Shown here: piece by piece, positions 12,402 through 23,298 of the stretch
How the letters are laid out: every line of letters begins with the position of its first letter
How positions within the stretch are numbered: the first letter of the stretch is position 1
NCBI RefSeq assembly: GCF_042100115.1
Contig: NC_091273.1
Span: 4,960,001-5,024,000 of the forward strand
Direction of reading: 5' to 3'
DNA length: 64,000 nucleotides
Source: Alternaria dauci
Taxonomy: Eukaryota; Ascomycota; Dothideomycetes; Pleosporales; Pleosporaceae
Translations under genes and position numbers: made by a program
Notes under the pieces: generated by a model
Told to the model about the DNA's origin: nothing
The model's database searches: none
What the model saw: the letters and a program-made list of their open reading frames with translations, nothing else

Positions 12402-12864
12402 ATGCAGCTCATCATCACCTCCCTCGTCGCTGCCGCGGCCCTCTTCACGGCTACCACCGCGAACAGCCACGACTCCTGCTACTGCACATGGGACGACTTT
12501 AGATCCGCACGGGATCTTGATGATGAGAACAAGCTCACCCACAGCGTCTGCGTAGGCTACAACAATAGTTTCCCTTTCTTCCACAACGACAAACCCATCT
12601 CCGATGAGGGCATGGAATTGAAGGAAGAATGTATCGGAACACCGGATGTTCGATACAGGGTAAGGAACACCCCTTGGCCCCCTAGCACGGATTCCAGGCT
12701 AGCTTTTTGGGTCATCTCAGATTTGCGTCGCTTATAAGTACGGCAAGAAGGTTCCTTATATTGGTGGTAACAAGTGGGAGAAGTGTTGTCAGCGCGCGGC
12801 TGCGAGTATAAGCATGAAACATCGTGGGATTAAAGGCGCGTGTTCAGGCAGCGATCGCCCTTGA
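12402..12864 (+). CDS. Small secreted cysteine-rich protein, paralog B
   Basis: Two exons (12402-12659 and 12721-12864) with a 61-bp GTAAGG...CAG intron of phase 0; 133 aa. A signal peptide (about 1-20) is followed by CYC at 26/28 and Cys 50, 88, 109 and 127. These match the six cysteines of paralog A exactly in order and in spacing after the intron. Cys 77 and 108 are extra, giving eight. Shared short blocks include SFPFFH (SYPFYH in A), CVA and IGGNKW. The product is likely secreted, of unknown function, and a candidate effector. It is transcribed divergently from paralog A, 1.7 kb away. Confidence 0.85.
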
Positions 12865-13622
12865 GGACAAGTGCAAGGTGCCAGTGATATAGCATCTCAG
12901 ATTATGGCTAGCAACGAGCAAAGATCTGCGTGTGGTTAGTTTAGACGTCTGTAGCCAGATGTAGCCAATTACACACAAGTTAGCCTACCCAAATACCGTA
13001 ACAACCACAGGAGCTGTTGCAAAACTGTGTGGATCGTTGAAATCGCATGGTAACTCTGCAGAAATCCGCCTCTTTGGATGTATCACGTGTGAAAGTACTT
13101 TAGAGAGCTTGAAATCTATAATTGTGTGAATGTCCGGGGCATTTGCGGCCCTACCAATAACCCTCTAATGGTCTCCCCCTGGATTGGAGGTCAATGGTAT
13201 GAAAAGATTGTTCGCCTACTATTTCACGACCTGGTTGCTAACGTACGATTAGGCTTGCACGGGTGGCGCTTGATTGACGTTGCCGTTCTTGATCAACGTA
13301 ACGGCTACGGTGCGAAGGAGCGGTTGAGTGCACGCTCTGCCCAAGTGCTAGGAAAACCTGAACTTGCATGGTCGAGGGGATCAAATGGCCCTGACGCTAC
13401 GAGTACCAGTCGCAAGCGGAGCGTTCGTAACCAGCTTCTGGATCTTTTCTGGTGTGTAGCTCGGACAGCTCTTACTCGCACGACAAAGGCGTGGACGAGG
13501 GAGCTTTGGAACCCGAAGCCATTCCATCTGCTCGTGTATGCTGCTCATATGCCGTGTTCAAGGGTGCTAATATATCTTTGGTATGTCGATGCGTGCTCGA
13601 TGTTCAGCCGCCAACAATGCGC
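12865..13622. other. Intergenic region, no supported gene
   Basis: The longest frame (plus strand, 13126-13626, 166 codons) has no recognisable domain, no splice or start context of note and unremarkable composition. I treat it as chance. This is the 3' side of both paralog B and the hypothetical gene at 13623. Confidence 0.4.
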
Positions 13623-14099
13623 CTAGCTCTTCGCCCCGACGCATCCAGCTCCCAGAAGCGCCGTTCCTGGGCTCGGCCTTTGCGCACTAGTGAGCGCCGA
13701 AGCATCGTATGAGATGGCTGTTGCAGGCTTCTCCAAGTCGGCGTATGGAGTGGTCGACGTGGTCTTGGCGGTAGGCGTCGGGCACGATGCGGACGCTACA
13801 CGCTCACGCAGGGGCGACATGTCGGGAGGTGTCGGAAAGCGTGGCACATTGGCATACAACGTCTTCGACGGTGGTGATGGGGAGGGAGTGGGAGTGAGCT
13901 GCGGAGATTGTCGGCCCCAGCTTAGTTCAGGGGTTTTGCTGTACGGCACACGTTTGAAAGGCACCTCCGTGTTGCCCGTTGCCTCGAGCTGCTTCTGCAG
14001 TTTCGATAGCGCGGCCAAGAGCGGGAGAGTGACATGTCGCTCCTCGTATATTCTCAGCACTTGGTCTATTATCTTGGGCGAGCGCGGCGGTGTGGCCAT
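13623..14099 (-). CDS. Hypothetical proline/serine/threonine-rich protein
   Basis: Single-exon 158-aa frame starting MATPPRSPKIIDQVLRIYEE. The first 45 residues look like an amphipathic helix pair (IDQVLRIYEERHVTLPLLAALSKL, described here only as helical). The rest is low-complexity Pro/Ser/Thr with repeated TPTPSPSPPS-like runs and is probably disordered. There is no signal peptide or membrane span. I do not recognise a family. The ordered N-terminus followed by a disordered tail and a good start context support a real gene, but expression evidence is needed. The antisense 145-codon frame over it is considered a shadow. Confidence 0.55.
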   Translation of the reverse strand: MATPPRSPKIIDQVLRIYEERHVTLPLLAALSKLQKQLEATGNTEVPFKRVPYSKTPELSWGRQSPQLTPTPSPSPPSKTLYANVPRFPTPPDMSPLRERVASASCPTPTAKTTSTTPYADLEKPATAISYDASALTSAQRPSPGTALLGAGCVGAKS

Positions 14100-14571
14100 G
14101 CCATGTTATGGTCGTGTCATGCGTTGATGTTGCTCCATGGAGGACGTGGTCGCCAGATGCGCTTGAGGCCCTGTGGCCTTGGCAGTGCTGACTTGATTCG
14201 GATTTCCCCGCCTTCTTCACCCCACCTTGTAGCACCTACAACGGCATTACCCATCTAATCTCCGGGTATGATGTCTTCGCCCCCTTACAATACTCACGGT
14301 GGCACTGGACCAGATGTGCTGTCCTGGGACAATGTATACCGTGGGCCTTCCGGTTGCGACTTTGCGCGCCTTGTGCCACTCTCAACTGCGACCCCGCCAC
14401 CTCAACTAGAGCCGGCTCGAGAATACTGTGGTTACTACCGACTGAACATGGCCGTTCCTCCTGCAAACGAAGGACTTGTTTGCACACAGGTCCAGACACA
14501 GACTGGAGCGAGAAAAAAGGTCTAAATGTAGAGTGCCGATGACGAATTCAAGAGGACGAAGCAGTAGAATG
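14100..14571. other. Intergenic region
   Basis: This is the promoter side of the 13623-14099 gene and the 3' flank of the arginase-family gene. Only short overlapping frames occur, with nothing recognisable. Confidence 0.4.
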
Positions 14572-15462
14572 CTATTTTTGCGCTAGTAGCACTTTCTCCG
14601 CAACCAACGACTCAACGAATGCCACAGCAGCCCGGATACCTATGCCAGCAATCTTATCTCCGTCTCCCAGATTCGGGTTGAAAGAGCACAAAGTAAATGA
14701 CACCGGAGTAGCTTTCTTCGGCAACAGACGCATGCACCTCACTAAATCTTCTTCCTGCAATCCGCCCTCGCTCTCAAACCCATTGACCACGCCTACGCTT
14801 TTGTCTAGGACATCCAGATCGAGATGCACGAGCGAAGGCGACATATCCCTCTCGTCAAGTCGCTTCTGCAGCTCGCCAGGGAAATCCACAGCCTTCTTAG
14901 CATCACCCCATATCACATCCGCTCCAGCTTCTTCCACCGTCTTCCTCTGTACCTCGTTCACATCTCTTAGCCCAACGTACAAGAACTTCTTATCGTATGT
15001 CATCGGCACATAGCCCGGTATCTGCTCCGTATGCCAATGCCAGCTCTTCCCTGCCAACATACTCAAACCCATGGCATCAAAATACCCATTCTGGTTCGTA
15101 GAAGGCGTGTCCATGTCGTCGTGCGCATCAAAGTAGATGAAGTTGAGATCCTTGATACCCAATCCACATGCTGCTCCCACGCTAGCCATACAGTTACCAG
15201 AAAGGACAAACGGGAAAGAGTTGTTCGACCGCGCTCTACTGACTGCGAGAGAGGTAAGACGGAGGATTTCGAAAGAACGGCCTATCTCGCCTTCAAAGTC
15301 ATCGACGCGGGGTATCTCGTCAATGGCGGCTTTGATGCCGAGCTCTGAGAGGGAGGAGACGAGACCGAGGGCGCGGATGCGGTTCGGGCCGTCGCCGACG
15401 CGGTGATCGCGGATGCCGACGTGGTAGGGTGAGAAGATTATGGTGAGGGATGTGGCTGGCAT
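14572..15462 (-). CDS. Arginase-family (ureohydrolase-like) protein, divergent metal site
   Basis: Single-exon 296-aa protein of the arginase/agmatinase fold, the usual length for the family. Two of the three metal-binding blocks are present: DAHDDMD (Asp112, His114, Asp116) and HLDLDVLD (Asp215, Asp217). The first block, normally GGDHS with a metal-binding His, reads SGNCMAS, with Cys91 at the His position. Ordinary arginases hydrolyse L-arginine to ornithine and urea using two Mn ions, so the Cys replacement points to a different substrate or metal set. The family assignment is firm, the reaction unknown. No signal peptide is seen, so it is cytosolic. It shares a 643-bp promoter region with the ISWI gene. 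Confidence 0.88.
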   Translation of the reverse strand: MPATSLTIIFSPYHVGIRDHRVGDGPNRIRALGLVSSLSELGIKAAIDEIPRVDDFEGEIGRSFEILRLTSLAVSRARSNNSFPFVLSGNCMASVGAACGLGIKDLNFIYFDAHDDMDTPSTNQNGYFDAMGLSMLAGKSWHWHTEQIPGYVPMTYDKKFLYVGLRDVNEVQRKTVEEAGADVIWGDAKKAVDFPGELQKRLDERDMSPSLVHLDLDVLDKSVGVVNGFESEGGLQEEDLVRCMRLLPKKATPVSFTLCSFNPNLGDGDKIAGIGIRAAVAFVESLVAEKVLLAQK

Positions 15463-16105
15463 GTTGGGGGTATGGGTGGTAGCGGGGGCTGTTTAGGATG
15501 GTATCGACCGTGTCGACTTTTTGTCTGATAGTTTGAACAATAATGTTCTTATATACTGATGTCAGAAGTGGAGAGAGGTGCCGGATAAACTCTTGTCAGA
15601 TTCGACTGGCGACGCAGCCTCGTTGTTCTCCTGTATAGCCGACTTGCATGCTTTGTAAACCTCAACGCCATGCCGAACTAGACAAGTCAGAAACCACTGC
15701 ACTGACGTCATATCGAAGATCGCGTCGCGCACGCGTAAGTCTGCTTGGCCGCTTCATCAGTATCGCGTCTGCATGTCGTTCACTGTAGACGTCTGGAGAC
15801 GCGTGGATGTTGGTCTGTTAAGCGAAAGGAAGTGGTGGCTAGTGTTGGCGGCCTGGGGTAGTAGTGAGCACGGCCACAAAGAGGAAAGCGCGCCTCGTCC
15901 AGACGCGCCAAGGGCAGTCCACATTATTCTGTCACTACTCCTGCCATACACTGCGCAAACCTCTGCCACGACAAACACGTCCCGAACGCGTCCACGCCAT
16001 CGCGCTCGACACGCCGACACATCCAACGACGTCATACAACCCACTGCGCCATTACTGTCATAGCACCCGCCCAACGAGACGCGGCGAGCAGCCCAAACAG
16101 GCAAT
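15463..16105. promoter_or_regulatory. Bidirectional promoter region, arginase-like / ISWI
   Basis: The minus-strand arginase-family gene starts at 15462 and the plus-strand ISWI gene at 16106, so both promoters must lie in these 643 bases. The stretch next to ISWI is rich in short pyrimidine and CACG/CGAC runs. No individual factor site could be assigned. A minus-strand 165-codon frame crossing 15757-16254 overlaps the ISWI first exon and is discounted. Confidence 0.5.
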
Positions 16106-19100
16106 ATGCCGCGGAAGGCCGCTGCGAAGAAGGAGGAGCCCTCGTCGGATGAGGCGTCGGCGCACTCGGACGTCGAGATGCAGGACCAGCCAGACGACAC
16201 GATGAGCGGCTTCAAGAAGTTTGGCGTAAGAGCGACCCCATTCGCGCCTTCCATGCGACGACATCAGGTCACCATGGCGGTGGAAGGCGCAACCGAGTAA
16301 TGAACCTGGGCTAACACTCCAGGCACAGTACAATGTCGACACGCCAGACTACACAGTACGAATGACTCCGACCCCTCACCACATCCAATCGGTCCACAAA
16401 CTGACACGCGCACAGGACTCGGACACCAACCCCAACACGACAGCAAACAGCGTCGCAGGAGACAACGCGCCGCTCGACGGGCGCAAGCGACGCGCCGAAG
16501 AGATGAACATGCGCAAGAGCATGTACGGCAAGAAGGCCGAGGGGCTGCGGGCGTCCAAGGTACGCGACGCCACCAGCGCATTGCATCGCATTGCATTCAC
16601 ATGTGACACGACTGACTTGGCTTCTCTTTACAGGAAGACGACACGATCCGCCGCTTTCGATACCTCCTCGGTCTGACTGACCTGTTCCGCCACTTCATCG
16701 ACACGAACCCCAACCCGCGCATCAAGGAGATTCTCGCCGAGATCGACCGCCAGGACGCCGAAGAGACGAAGCGGTCCAAGGCAAGCAAGGTGCGCAAAGG
16801 CGGCGCGGCGGCAGAGCGACGCCGCAAGACGGAGCAGGAGGAAGACGCCGAGCTGGTGCGCGAGGAGAAGCACGGCGGACACAATGAGACGGTCTTCAGG
16901 GAGTCGCCGGGCTTCATCAAGGGCGGCACCATGCGCGACTACCAGGTCGCTGGCCTCAACTGGCTCATCTCCCTGCATGAGAACGGTATCTCTGGTATCC
17001 TCGCCGACGAGATGGGTCTTGGAAAGACTCTGCAGACCATCTCCTTCATCGGCTACCTGCGCTACATCGCCGGCATCCACGGCCCCCACCTGGTCGCCGT
17101 GCCCAAGTCGACCCTCGATAACTGGAAGCGCGAATTCGCCAAGTGGTGCCCCGAGGTCAACGTCTTGGTCCTCCAGGGCGGCAAGGATGATCGTGCCGAG
17201 CTCATCAAGGAGCGCCTGGTGCCTGATGGCTTCGACGTCTGCATCACTTCCTACGAGATGATCTTGCGCGAGAAGTCGCACCTGAAGAAGTTTGCATGGG
17301 AATACATCATCATTGACGAGGCCCATCGTATCAAGAACGAAGAGTCGTCGCTGGCACAGATGGTGCGCATGTTCAACTCCCGCAGCCGGCTGCTCATCAC
17401 CGGTACCCCTCTCCAGAACAACCTCCACGAGCTCTGGGCTCTACTCAACTTCCTCCTCCCCGACGTCTTCGGAGACTCCGCCGCTTTCGACGACTGGTTC
17501 TCGCAGCAAAATGCCGACTCCGACGCCGTCGTCAAACAACTGCACAAGGTCCTTCGGCCCTTCTTGCTCCGACGTGTCAAGGCCGATGTCGAGAAGTCGC
17601 TGTTGCCCAAGAAGGAGATCAACCTATACGTTGGCATGTCCGACATGCAGGTTCAGTGGTACAAGAAGATTCTCGAAAAGGATATTGACGCTGTGAACGG
17701 CGGTGCTGGCAACAAGGAGTCCAAGACCCGTCTCCTCAACATCGTCATGCAGCTGCGCAAATGTTGCAACCACCCATACCTCTTCGAAGGCGCCGAACCT
17801 GGTCCGCCTTATACCACCGACGAACATCTCGTTACTAATGCTGCCAAGATGGTCATGCTGGACAAGCTGCTCAAGCGCATGAAGGCACAGGGCAGTCGAG
17901 TGCTCATCTTCTCACAGATGAGTCGTGTACTGGACATTATGGAGGACTACGCAGTCATGCGCGATTACAAGTACTGCCGTATCGACGGTTCGACCGCCCA
18001 TGAGGACCGTATTCAGGCCATCGACGACTACAACAAGGAGGGATCGGAGAAGTTCCTGTTCCTGTTGACTACTCGTGCGGGTGGACTAGGCATCAACCTG
18101 ACCTCTGCGGACATCGTCGTTCTGTTCGACAGTGACTGGAATCCGCAGGCTGATCTCCAAGCTATGGACCGTGCTCATCGTATCGGTCAGACCAAGCAGG
18201 TCTACGTCTTCCGTTTCGTCACCGAGATGGCTATCGAAGAGAAGGTCCTTGAGCGTGCTGCACAGAAGCTGCGTCTGGATCAGCTCGTCATCCAGCAGGG
18301 ACGTTCGCAACAGCCTGTCAAGAACGCCGCATCCAAGGACGAACTGCTCACCATGATTCAGCACGGAGCCGAGAAGGTTTTCGCCAGCAAGGGTCCCGTC
18401 GGCCCAGCAGCTGATGGCGAACTCGCCGACGACGACTTCGAAGCTGTTATGCGTCGTGGTGAAGAGATGACTGAGAAGCTCAACAAGAGGTACGAGACTC
18501 TTGGTCTTGACGATCTTCAGAAGTTCACCTCGGACTCAACATACGAGTGGAACGGCGAGACTTTCCAGCCACGCAAGAAGGAGATTGGCATCTCCTGGAT
18601 CAACCCCTCGAAGCGCGAGCGCAAAGAGCAAAACTACGGCATCGACTCGTATTACCGCAAGACGCTTGTCACTGGCGGACGAACCGAGAACAAGCAGCCT
18701 CGGATACCTCGCGCGCCCAAGCAGATTACGATTCACGACTACCAGTTCTTCCCTGAACGGCTAGCGGTCCTTCAAGACAAGGAGACTGCATGGTACCGCA
18801 AGGAGAACAACCTGAAGGCTCCTCTCCCAGACGGCCCGGAAGAAGACTTGGAAGCACGAGAGGCCGATCAGCAACTTGCGCAGCAGGAGATTGACGACGC
18901 AGAGCCGCTCACGGAAGAGGAAAAGGCCGAGAAGGAACGCTTGATCGAACAAGGCTTTCCAGAGTGGAACAAGCGCGACTTTCAACAATTTCTCAACGGC
19001 AGCGCCAAGTACGGGCGCCAGAACTACGAAGGCATCTCGGAAGAAGTCGACGGCAAAGACGCCGACGAGATCAAGGCGTACGCCAAGGTGTTTTGGAAAA

Positions 19101-19802
19101 AGTACAAGACGCTTGATAACTGGCAGAAACATCTCGGTGTTATTGAAGAAGGTGAATTGCGCGTACGACAGTCTGAAGAGAAGAAACGCCTCATTGCGAA
19201 GAAGATTAGCATGTACCGCATGCCGTTGCAGCAAATGCAGATCAAGTACACGGTCTCGACTACCAACAAGAAGGTGTATACCGAGGAAGAAGATAAGTTC
19301 CTGGTCGTCATGCTACACAAGCATGGCGTTGAGGGCGAGTTCATCTACGAAAAGATTCGCGATGAGATTCGTGAGAGTCCTTTGTTCCGGTTTGATTGGT
19401 TTTTCCTTTCGAGGACGCCACAGGAGATTGGACGGAGGTGTACGACGCTCATCTCGGCGATTGTGAGGGAGTTGGGTGAGGGTGGTGCTGCTGGCGATGG
19501 GAAGAATAAGAATGGTAAGAGGGGGTTTGAGGAGGAGGAGACGGAGGAGGAGGAGGAGGTTGTGGAGCAAAAGCCCAAGGGGAAGAAGGCGAAGAATGGG
19601 GTTAAGGTATGTTTGAATTTTCGTGTCTGTGTAAGAGGATGTGGATGCTAATGTGTGGACGCAGAACAAGCAACTTGATACTGTCAAGGCGAAAGCTGCG
19701 ACGCCGAGTGCGACGCCGAGTCGGGCGAGTAGCGTTGCGACGAATGGGTCGGCGACTAAGGGCTCAGCAGCGAAGGGGAAGGGGAAGGGGAAGAAGAAGT
19801 AG
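16106..19802 (+). CDS. ISWI: ISWI-type SNF2 chromatin-remodelling ATPase
   Basis: Five exons: 16106-16225, 16323-16355, 16416-16559, 16634-19606 and 19665-19802, all with phase-0 introns; 1135 aa. The N-terminus is acidic and basic low complexity. The SNF2 ATPase follows: DEMGLGKT (Lys about 230), DEAH at about 327-330 ([11 protein letters not shown]), TGTPLQNN. The helicase C-terminal half contains [21 protein letters not shown]. After it comes the HAND-SANT-SLIDE region typical of ISWI (for example [28 protein letters not shown] and [14 protein letters not shown]). The basic C-terminal tail ends in GKGKGKKK. Nuclear; slides and spaces nucleosomes using ATP. The length matches yeast Isw1/Isw2; which of the two it corresponds to cannot be decided by eye. 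Confidence 0.95.
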
Positions 19803-20727
19803 GGGTTGGTGTTGTTGTGCATGAAGTGCTGTGGCAAGGAGTTTGTGCATGATAGAGATTGTGGGTGTGTGTTCTTTCTTGTTCTGGCGTTTATTTAAGA
19901 TGGAGGCAAAGCGACCTTTTGCGAAACTCGTCTGTGGAGACGGGATGGGACAGGTTCGTGTGTTAAGCGTTTGTATGTGTAGGTATATGAGATGAGATTG
20001 ATCATCTGGTATCTTGAGACTACATTTTGTAATCACCGTATGAGGGGCTCAGAGTGTGTTGTACTTTCGGCGAGTGTGACTGGTGTAGAGAGTAAGCGAC
20101 TCATTCTTTCATAGCAGTGCGATAGGCCGTGGTGGAATATACAAACATTACCGTTGCGGCCCCCAATTGCCTGCTTTGCTTTGCCTTTGATAAGACTATG
20201 CTCCTTCCAGTTTAGCGTCGTGCGACCCTGAGGTCGGCACATTCGTCTCGATCCTGCCTCATTCCTTCACGCCTGCGCAATTTGTTTACATGTCCTCCTC
20301 CACCCAGGAAACAGACTTCAGCCTTGTGCGACATCTCCGGCTGACCAGTTTCTAGCATTTACAGTACATTTAATTGAGTCTCACCTCTACACACCTTCCA
20401 CGTTTGTATTGCTCATACTATGAGTGGCTTATCGCTCCTGCGTCATCGAATACTATGGTCAGCTGACAAGGACGTTATGACTGGGGTATAACACATCAGC
20501 TGCGAAACTAATGGCGTCTGTCAGTGGCTGTTGTGTATTTGTGTCACCCAGGGCTTACGCGCCGGCGGCTCGCCAGCCTGATGCTTGGGGCGAAAGTGAA
20601 GAGTTCACCGGAAAGCCAACGCACACGTTTATTGCGCATGGAATGATGATGACTGCTTAAATGCACGCGTTAGGCCAAATCATCTGGTTGAAGTTCCTGA
20701 TTTAAGACATATCAGGCTCGGAGTTCC
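19803..20727. other. Intergenic region
   Basis: This is the 3' flank of ISWI and the upstream region of the membrane-protein gene at 20728. Small frames only; no repeat or RNA gene recognised. Confidence 0.4.
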
Positions 20728-22771
20728 ATGTCGCAGAAAGGCAGACGCTTGCGATTCCGACCCACTCCAGATTCCGCGCATTCTCACAGCATGAACGAAA
20801 CTAGGCTACAAGCTTATCTGGAGCCACTGGCCGGAGACTCGTCTTGGACAGCAAAATGTGTGAGCCGGCTTCTCAGGGGAGTCAAGAACGGCGATTTCGC
20901 TAGAATAAATGAAAGCCTTTTCACGAGACATGGCGACGATGTCGCGAAGCCATGGGGTGTCAACCTGGCGATCTGCTATGAGTACTGCGGCAGACACAAA
21001 TTCCCTATGGTATTTGGAATCCCCTTACCAGTCCCCTCTGTCAAGATCTCGAGTTCCCCAGGTTGAACCGAGCAATCTGGATTTTGGACGGGCGCTGTAT
21101 GTTTTCGACGCTAAGGTCTCGCAGGTCTTTGATTTCGCAGTCTTTACAGCCGGTGTGACGAATTACTTCCTGCCATGGCTTGGTCTGACGGCGCAACTGC
21201 CGTACGAGACGGAGTCCACAGCGAGTAACTTTGAAAGTTTTTGCCTCGCAGTCGGCAGCCCGATGTTGACTACGTTCTCTCTAATGTCAACAGCCATGAA
21301 CGCGCACACAACCTCGAAAAAGTTCGACGACATTCTCAATAACAACAGGGAGGTATCGCGGGAAATGCGAGAAGCGATATACTCGGCCGAGTACTTCCTT
21401 TGTGGCTCTCAGCAGTCTCCTATCAGAATAAACCGGGACAAATTGCGAAAAATATTCGAGGGAGATACAGAGTTACTGCGTAATCGATGGCTGCACCTCA
21501 AGCAAGGGCTCCACTACACACGACGGGAATATACCTTCTCCCTCATTGCGCAGACATTCTTTGCAGTTGTTGCTTGGGCTTTGACAATCGCTGGATCATA
21601 CGTCACGTCACTCGGTCAATACTCTGAAGCACTTTTGCTCTCTTCCGGCACGCTTTGGACTTGGTTAGTTCCAGTAGTCTTGGGTTGGATGGCTGTCGGG
21701 ACACAATCGGGAAAGAACACGGTACAACACGCGATCAAAGGCGAAATGATCAAGGGAGCTACCCCATTCGAAGCGCTGGAAGCCAGATCCGGCTTCATGA
21801 ACCCTGCGACAAACGTCTCCGACGCCTTGTGGGGCCGAGTGGAGGGAGATGAAGCTTGTCAGGGCCCTGTTTACAACTATGCGCGTATCTTGACCTACCC
21901 AAGGCTACGAGATATCATCTTCTGTGAATTTGAAACGAAAGTGAGATTACCAGAGAGCCAAGGGCATCAACAACTGCCTAACGGGCCTCCGGACAACGAT
22001 TCTGCTCGTACGACAGCTAGTGACTCACCCTCATCTCGTTTCCAAACTCTTCCCACCGAATTCCAGCGTCCAGGCCGAAATCGCACGAACGGGATCGAAG
22101 CCGGCTCATCCACCGACACAACTCCTGATGTCTACCAGCCATACATGACATGGGATGATATCCGCACGAGCTCCACGCTGAAGCGGAACTTTATGGCCTC
22201 GAATGCTGTTGCCTTCATTCTTCAGTGGGGCACTACTGGGTCTGCCATAGTCATATCGTATCTGACAGAGGTGCGTGGACTCGGTTGTCGCTCTGGGAGC
22301 TACCTGTTGTATGGAGTCCTAGCTACGACTGCCCACATTCTTTTACTAATATCAGTCTTTCTATCGCATCACGTAATGCTTGCATATCAGACGGATCCTC
22401 AGGCAAGAAAGAGAGAATTGCACACGGAAACCACAGGCGTAGCGCACAAACTTCCCCGGAGTGTTCACGTCAAGTGGATTGGTAGACTCGCCGTCCTTCT
22501 GCGGATCTGCGGTAAATCTATTGCCGTCATCAACGCCACATGGATTATTTTGAGTTCTATATTTGAACTCATCGGGTTTTACAACAGCTGCTGGTGCACT
22601 GGAGTGGCCTTGGGGCTAGGGAAGAAGAGTTGGGTCGTCCTCTTTGTTGATGGTGACAGGCTGAGAGAAGAAGCACAGGCATCATGGATCGGCGGGCTTG
22701 CTATGAGCTTGTGTACAATGATCTTCACGTACTATGTCTCCAAGGCTTTTGCCAAGGGAAGGATGGTTTGA
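20728..22771 (+). CDS. Multi-pass membrane protein, fungal-specific, unknown function
   Basis: Two exons, 20728-21009 and 21062-22771, with a 52-bp phase-0 intron (GTATTT...CCCAG); 663 aa. The splice joins two frames into one continuous protein (ending HKFPM, resuming VEPSNLDFG). Hydrophobic spans are visible around VFDFAVFTAGVTNYFLPWLG, SLIAQTFFAVVAWALTIAGS, LWTWLVPVVLGWMAVG, a pair near NAVAFILQWGTTGSAIVISY and LLYGVLATTAHILLLISVF, then one near INATWIILSSIFELIGFY and a last one near WIGGLAMSLCTMIFTYY. About seven to eight spans are likely. A polar, Pro/Ser-rich linker (about residues 400-480) separates the two halves. I do not recognise a named transporter family; such proteins are common as uncharacterised fungal membrane proteins. 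An alternative start is the Met at 20791. Confidence 0.8.
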
Positions 22772-22868
22772 CAAGAGAGAGGGGTCTCGGTCGACATATT
22801 CTTTCGCGTCAATTGTTAGTAATACTGATTCGTTTTCGTTTTGTCAGACGTAGAGTCAAATATATACA

Positions 22869-23279
22869 TTAATTACCAGACTTGTTAATAATTAAGCTGG
22901 TGCATTAAGCTAGCTATTTAATTAAGCTAAGCTAGAGTAGAGGTATAAAATAATTAAGCTAAGCTAGCTTATAGTAACTTAATTATTTAGCTTAATAAGC
23001 TTAATAGAATTAAGAAGGTTAGATAAAATAAGATCACGTAGAGATAAGATTATATAGAGATAAGATTACGTAGAGATAAGACACGTGATCTTAACCCCTT
23101 TTCCTCCTCCTTTTCCTTCTCTTTTAGGATATGCTTTAGCTATTAAGCTAAGTAAGCTAATTAATTAAGCTTATTTATTTTAACCTATTAAGCTAAGCTA
23201 GAGTAGAGGTACCCACTAATTAAGCTAAGCTAGGGTACCCAGCTTGCTTAGCTTGATTGTTGACAAGTCTGTTAATTAC
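22869..23279. mobile_element. hAT-type non-autonomous element, 395 bp, with 8-bp target duplication
   Basis: The element spans 22877-23271, beginning CAGACTTGTTAATAATTAAG and ending GATTGTTGACAAGTCTG. TTAATTAC occurs at 22869-22876 and again at 23272-23279, an exact 8-bp target-site duplication. The ends match the 117-bp MITE at 3707-3823. The interior is non-coding: many TTAAGCTAAGCTAG-type motifs near both ends and a tandem of GTAGAGATAAGATTA-like units near 23038-23085. It fills almost the whole gap between two convergent genes. Confidence 0.9.
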
Positions 23280-23298
23280 TCATAATCATAAACTTTAT

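Noticed and set aside
13126..13626. 166-codon plus-strand frame
   Set aside because: No domain, no signal peptide, no splice partner, no paralog in the window.
16628..17428. 266-codon minus-strand frame within ISWI
   Set aside because: Antisense to the conserved SNF2 ATPase domain with no motif of its own.
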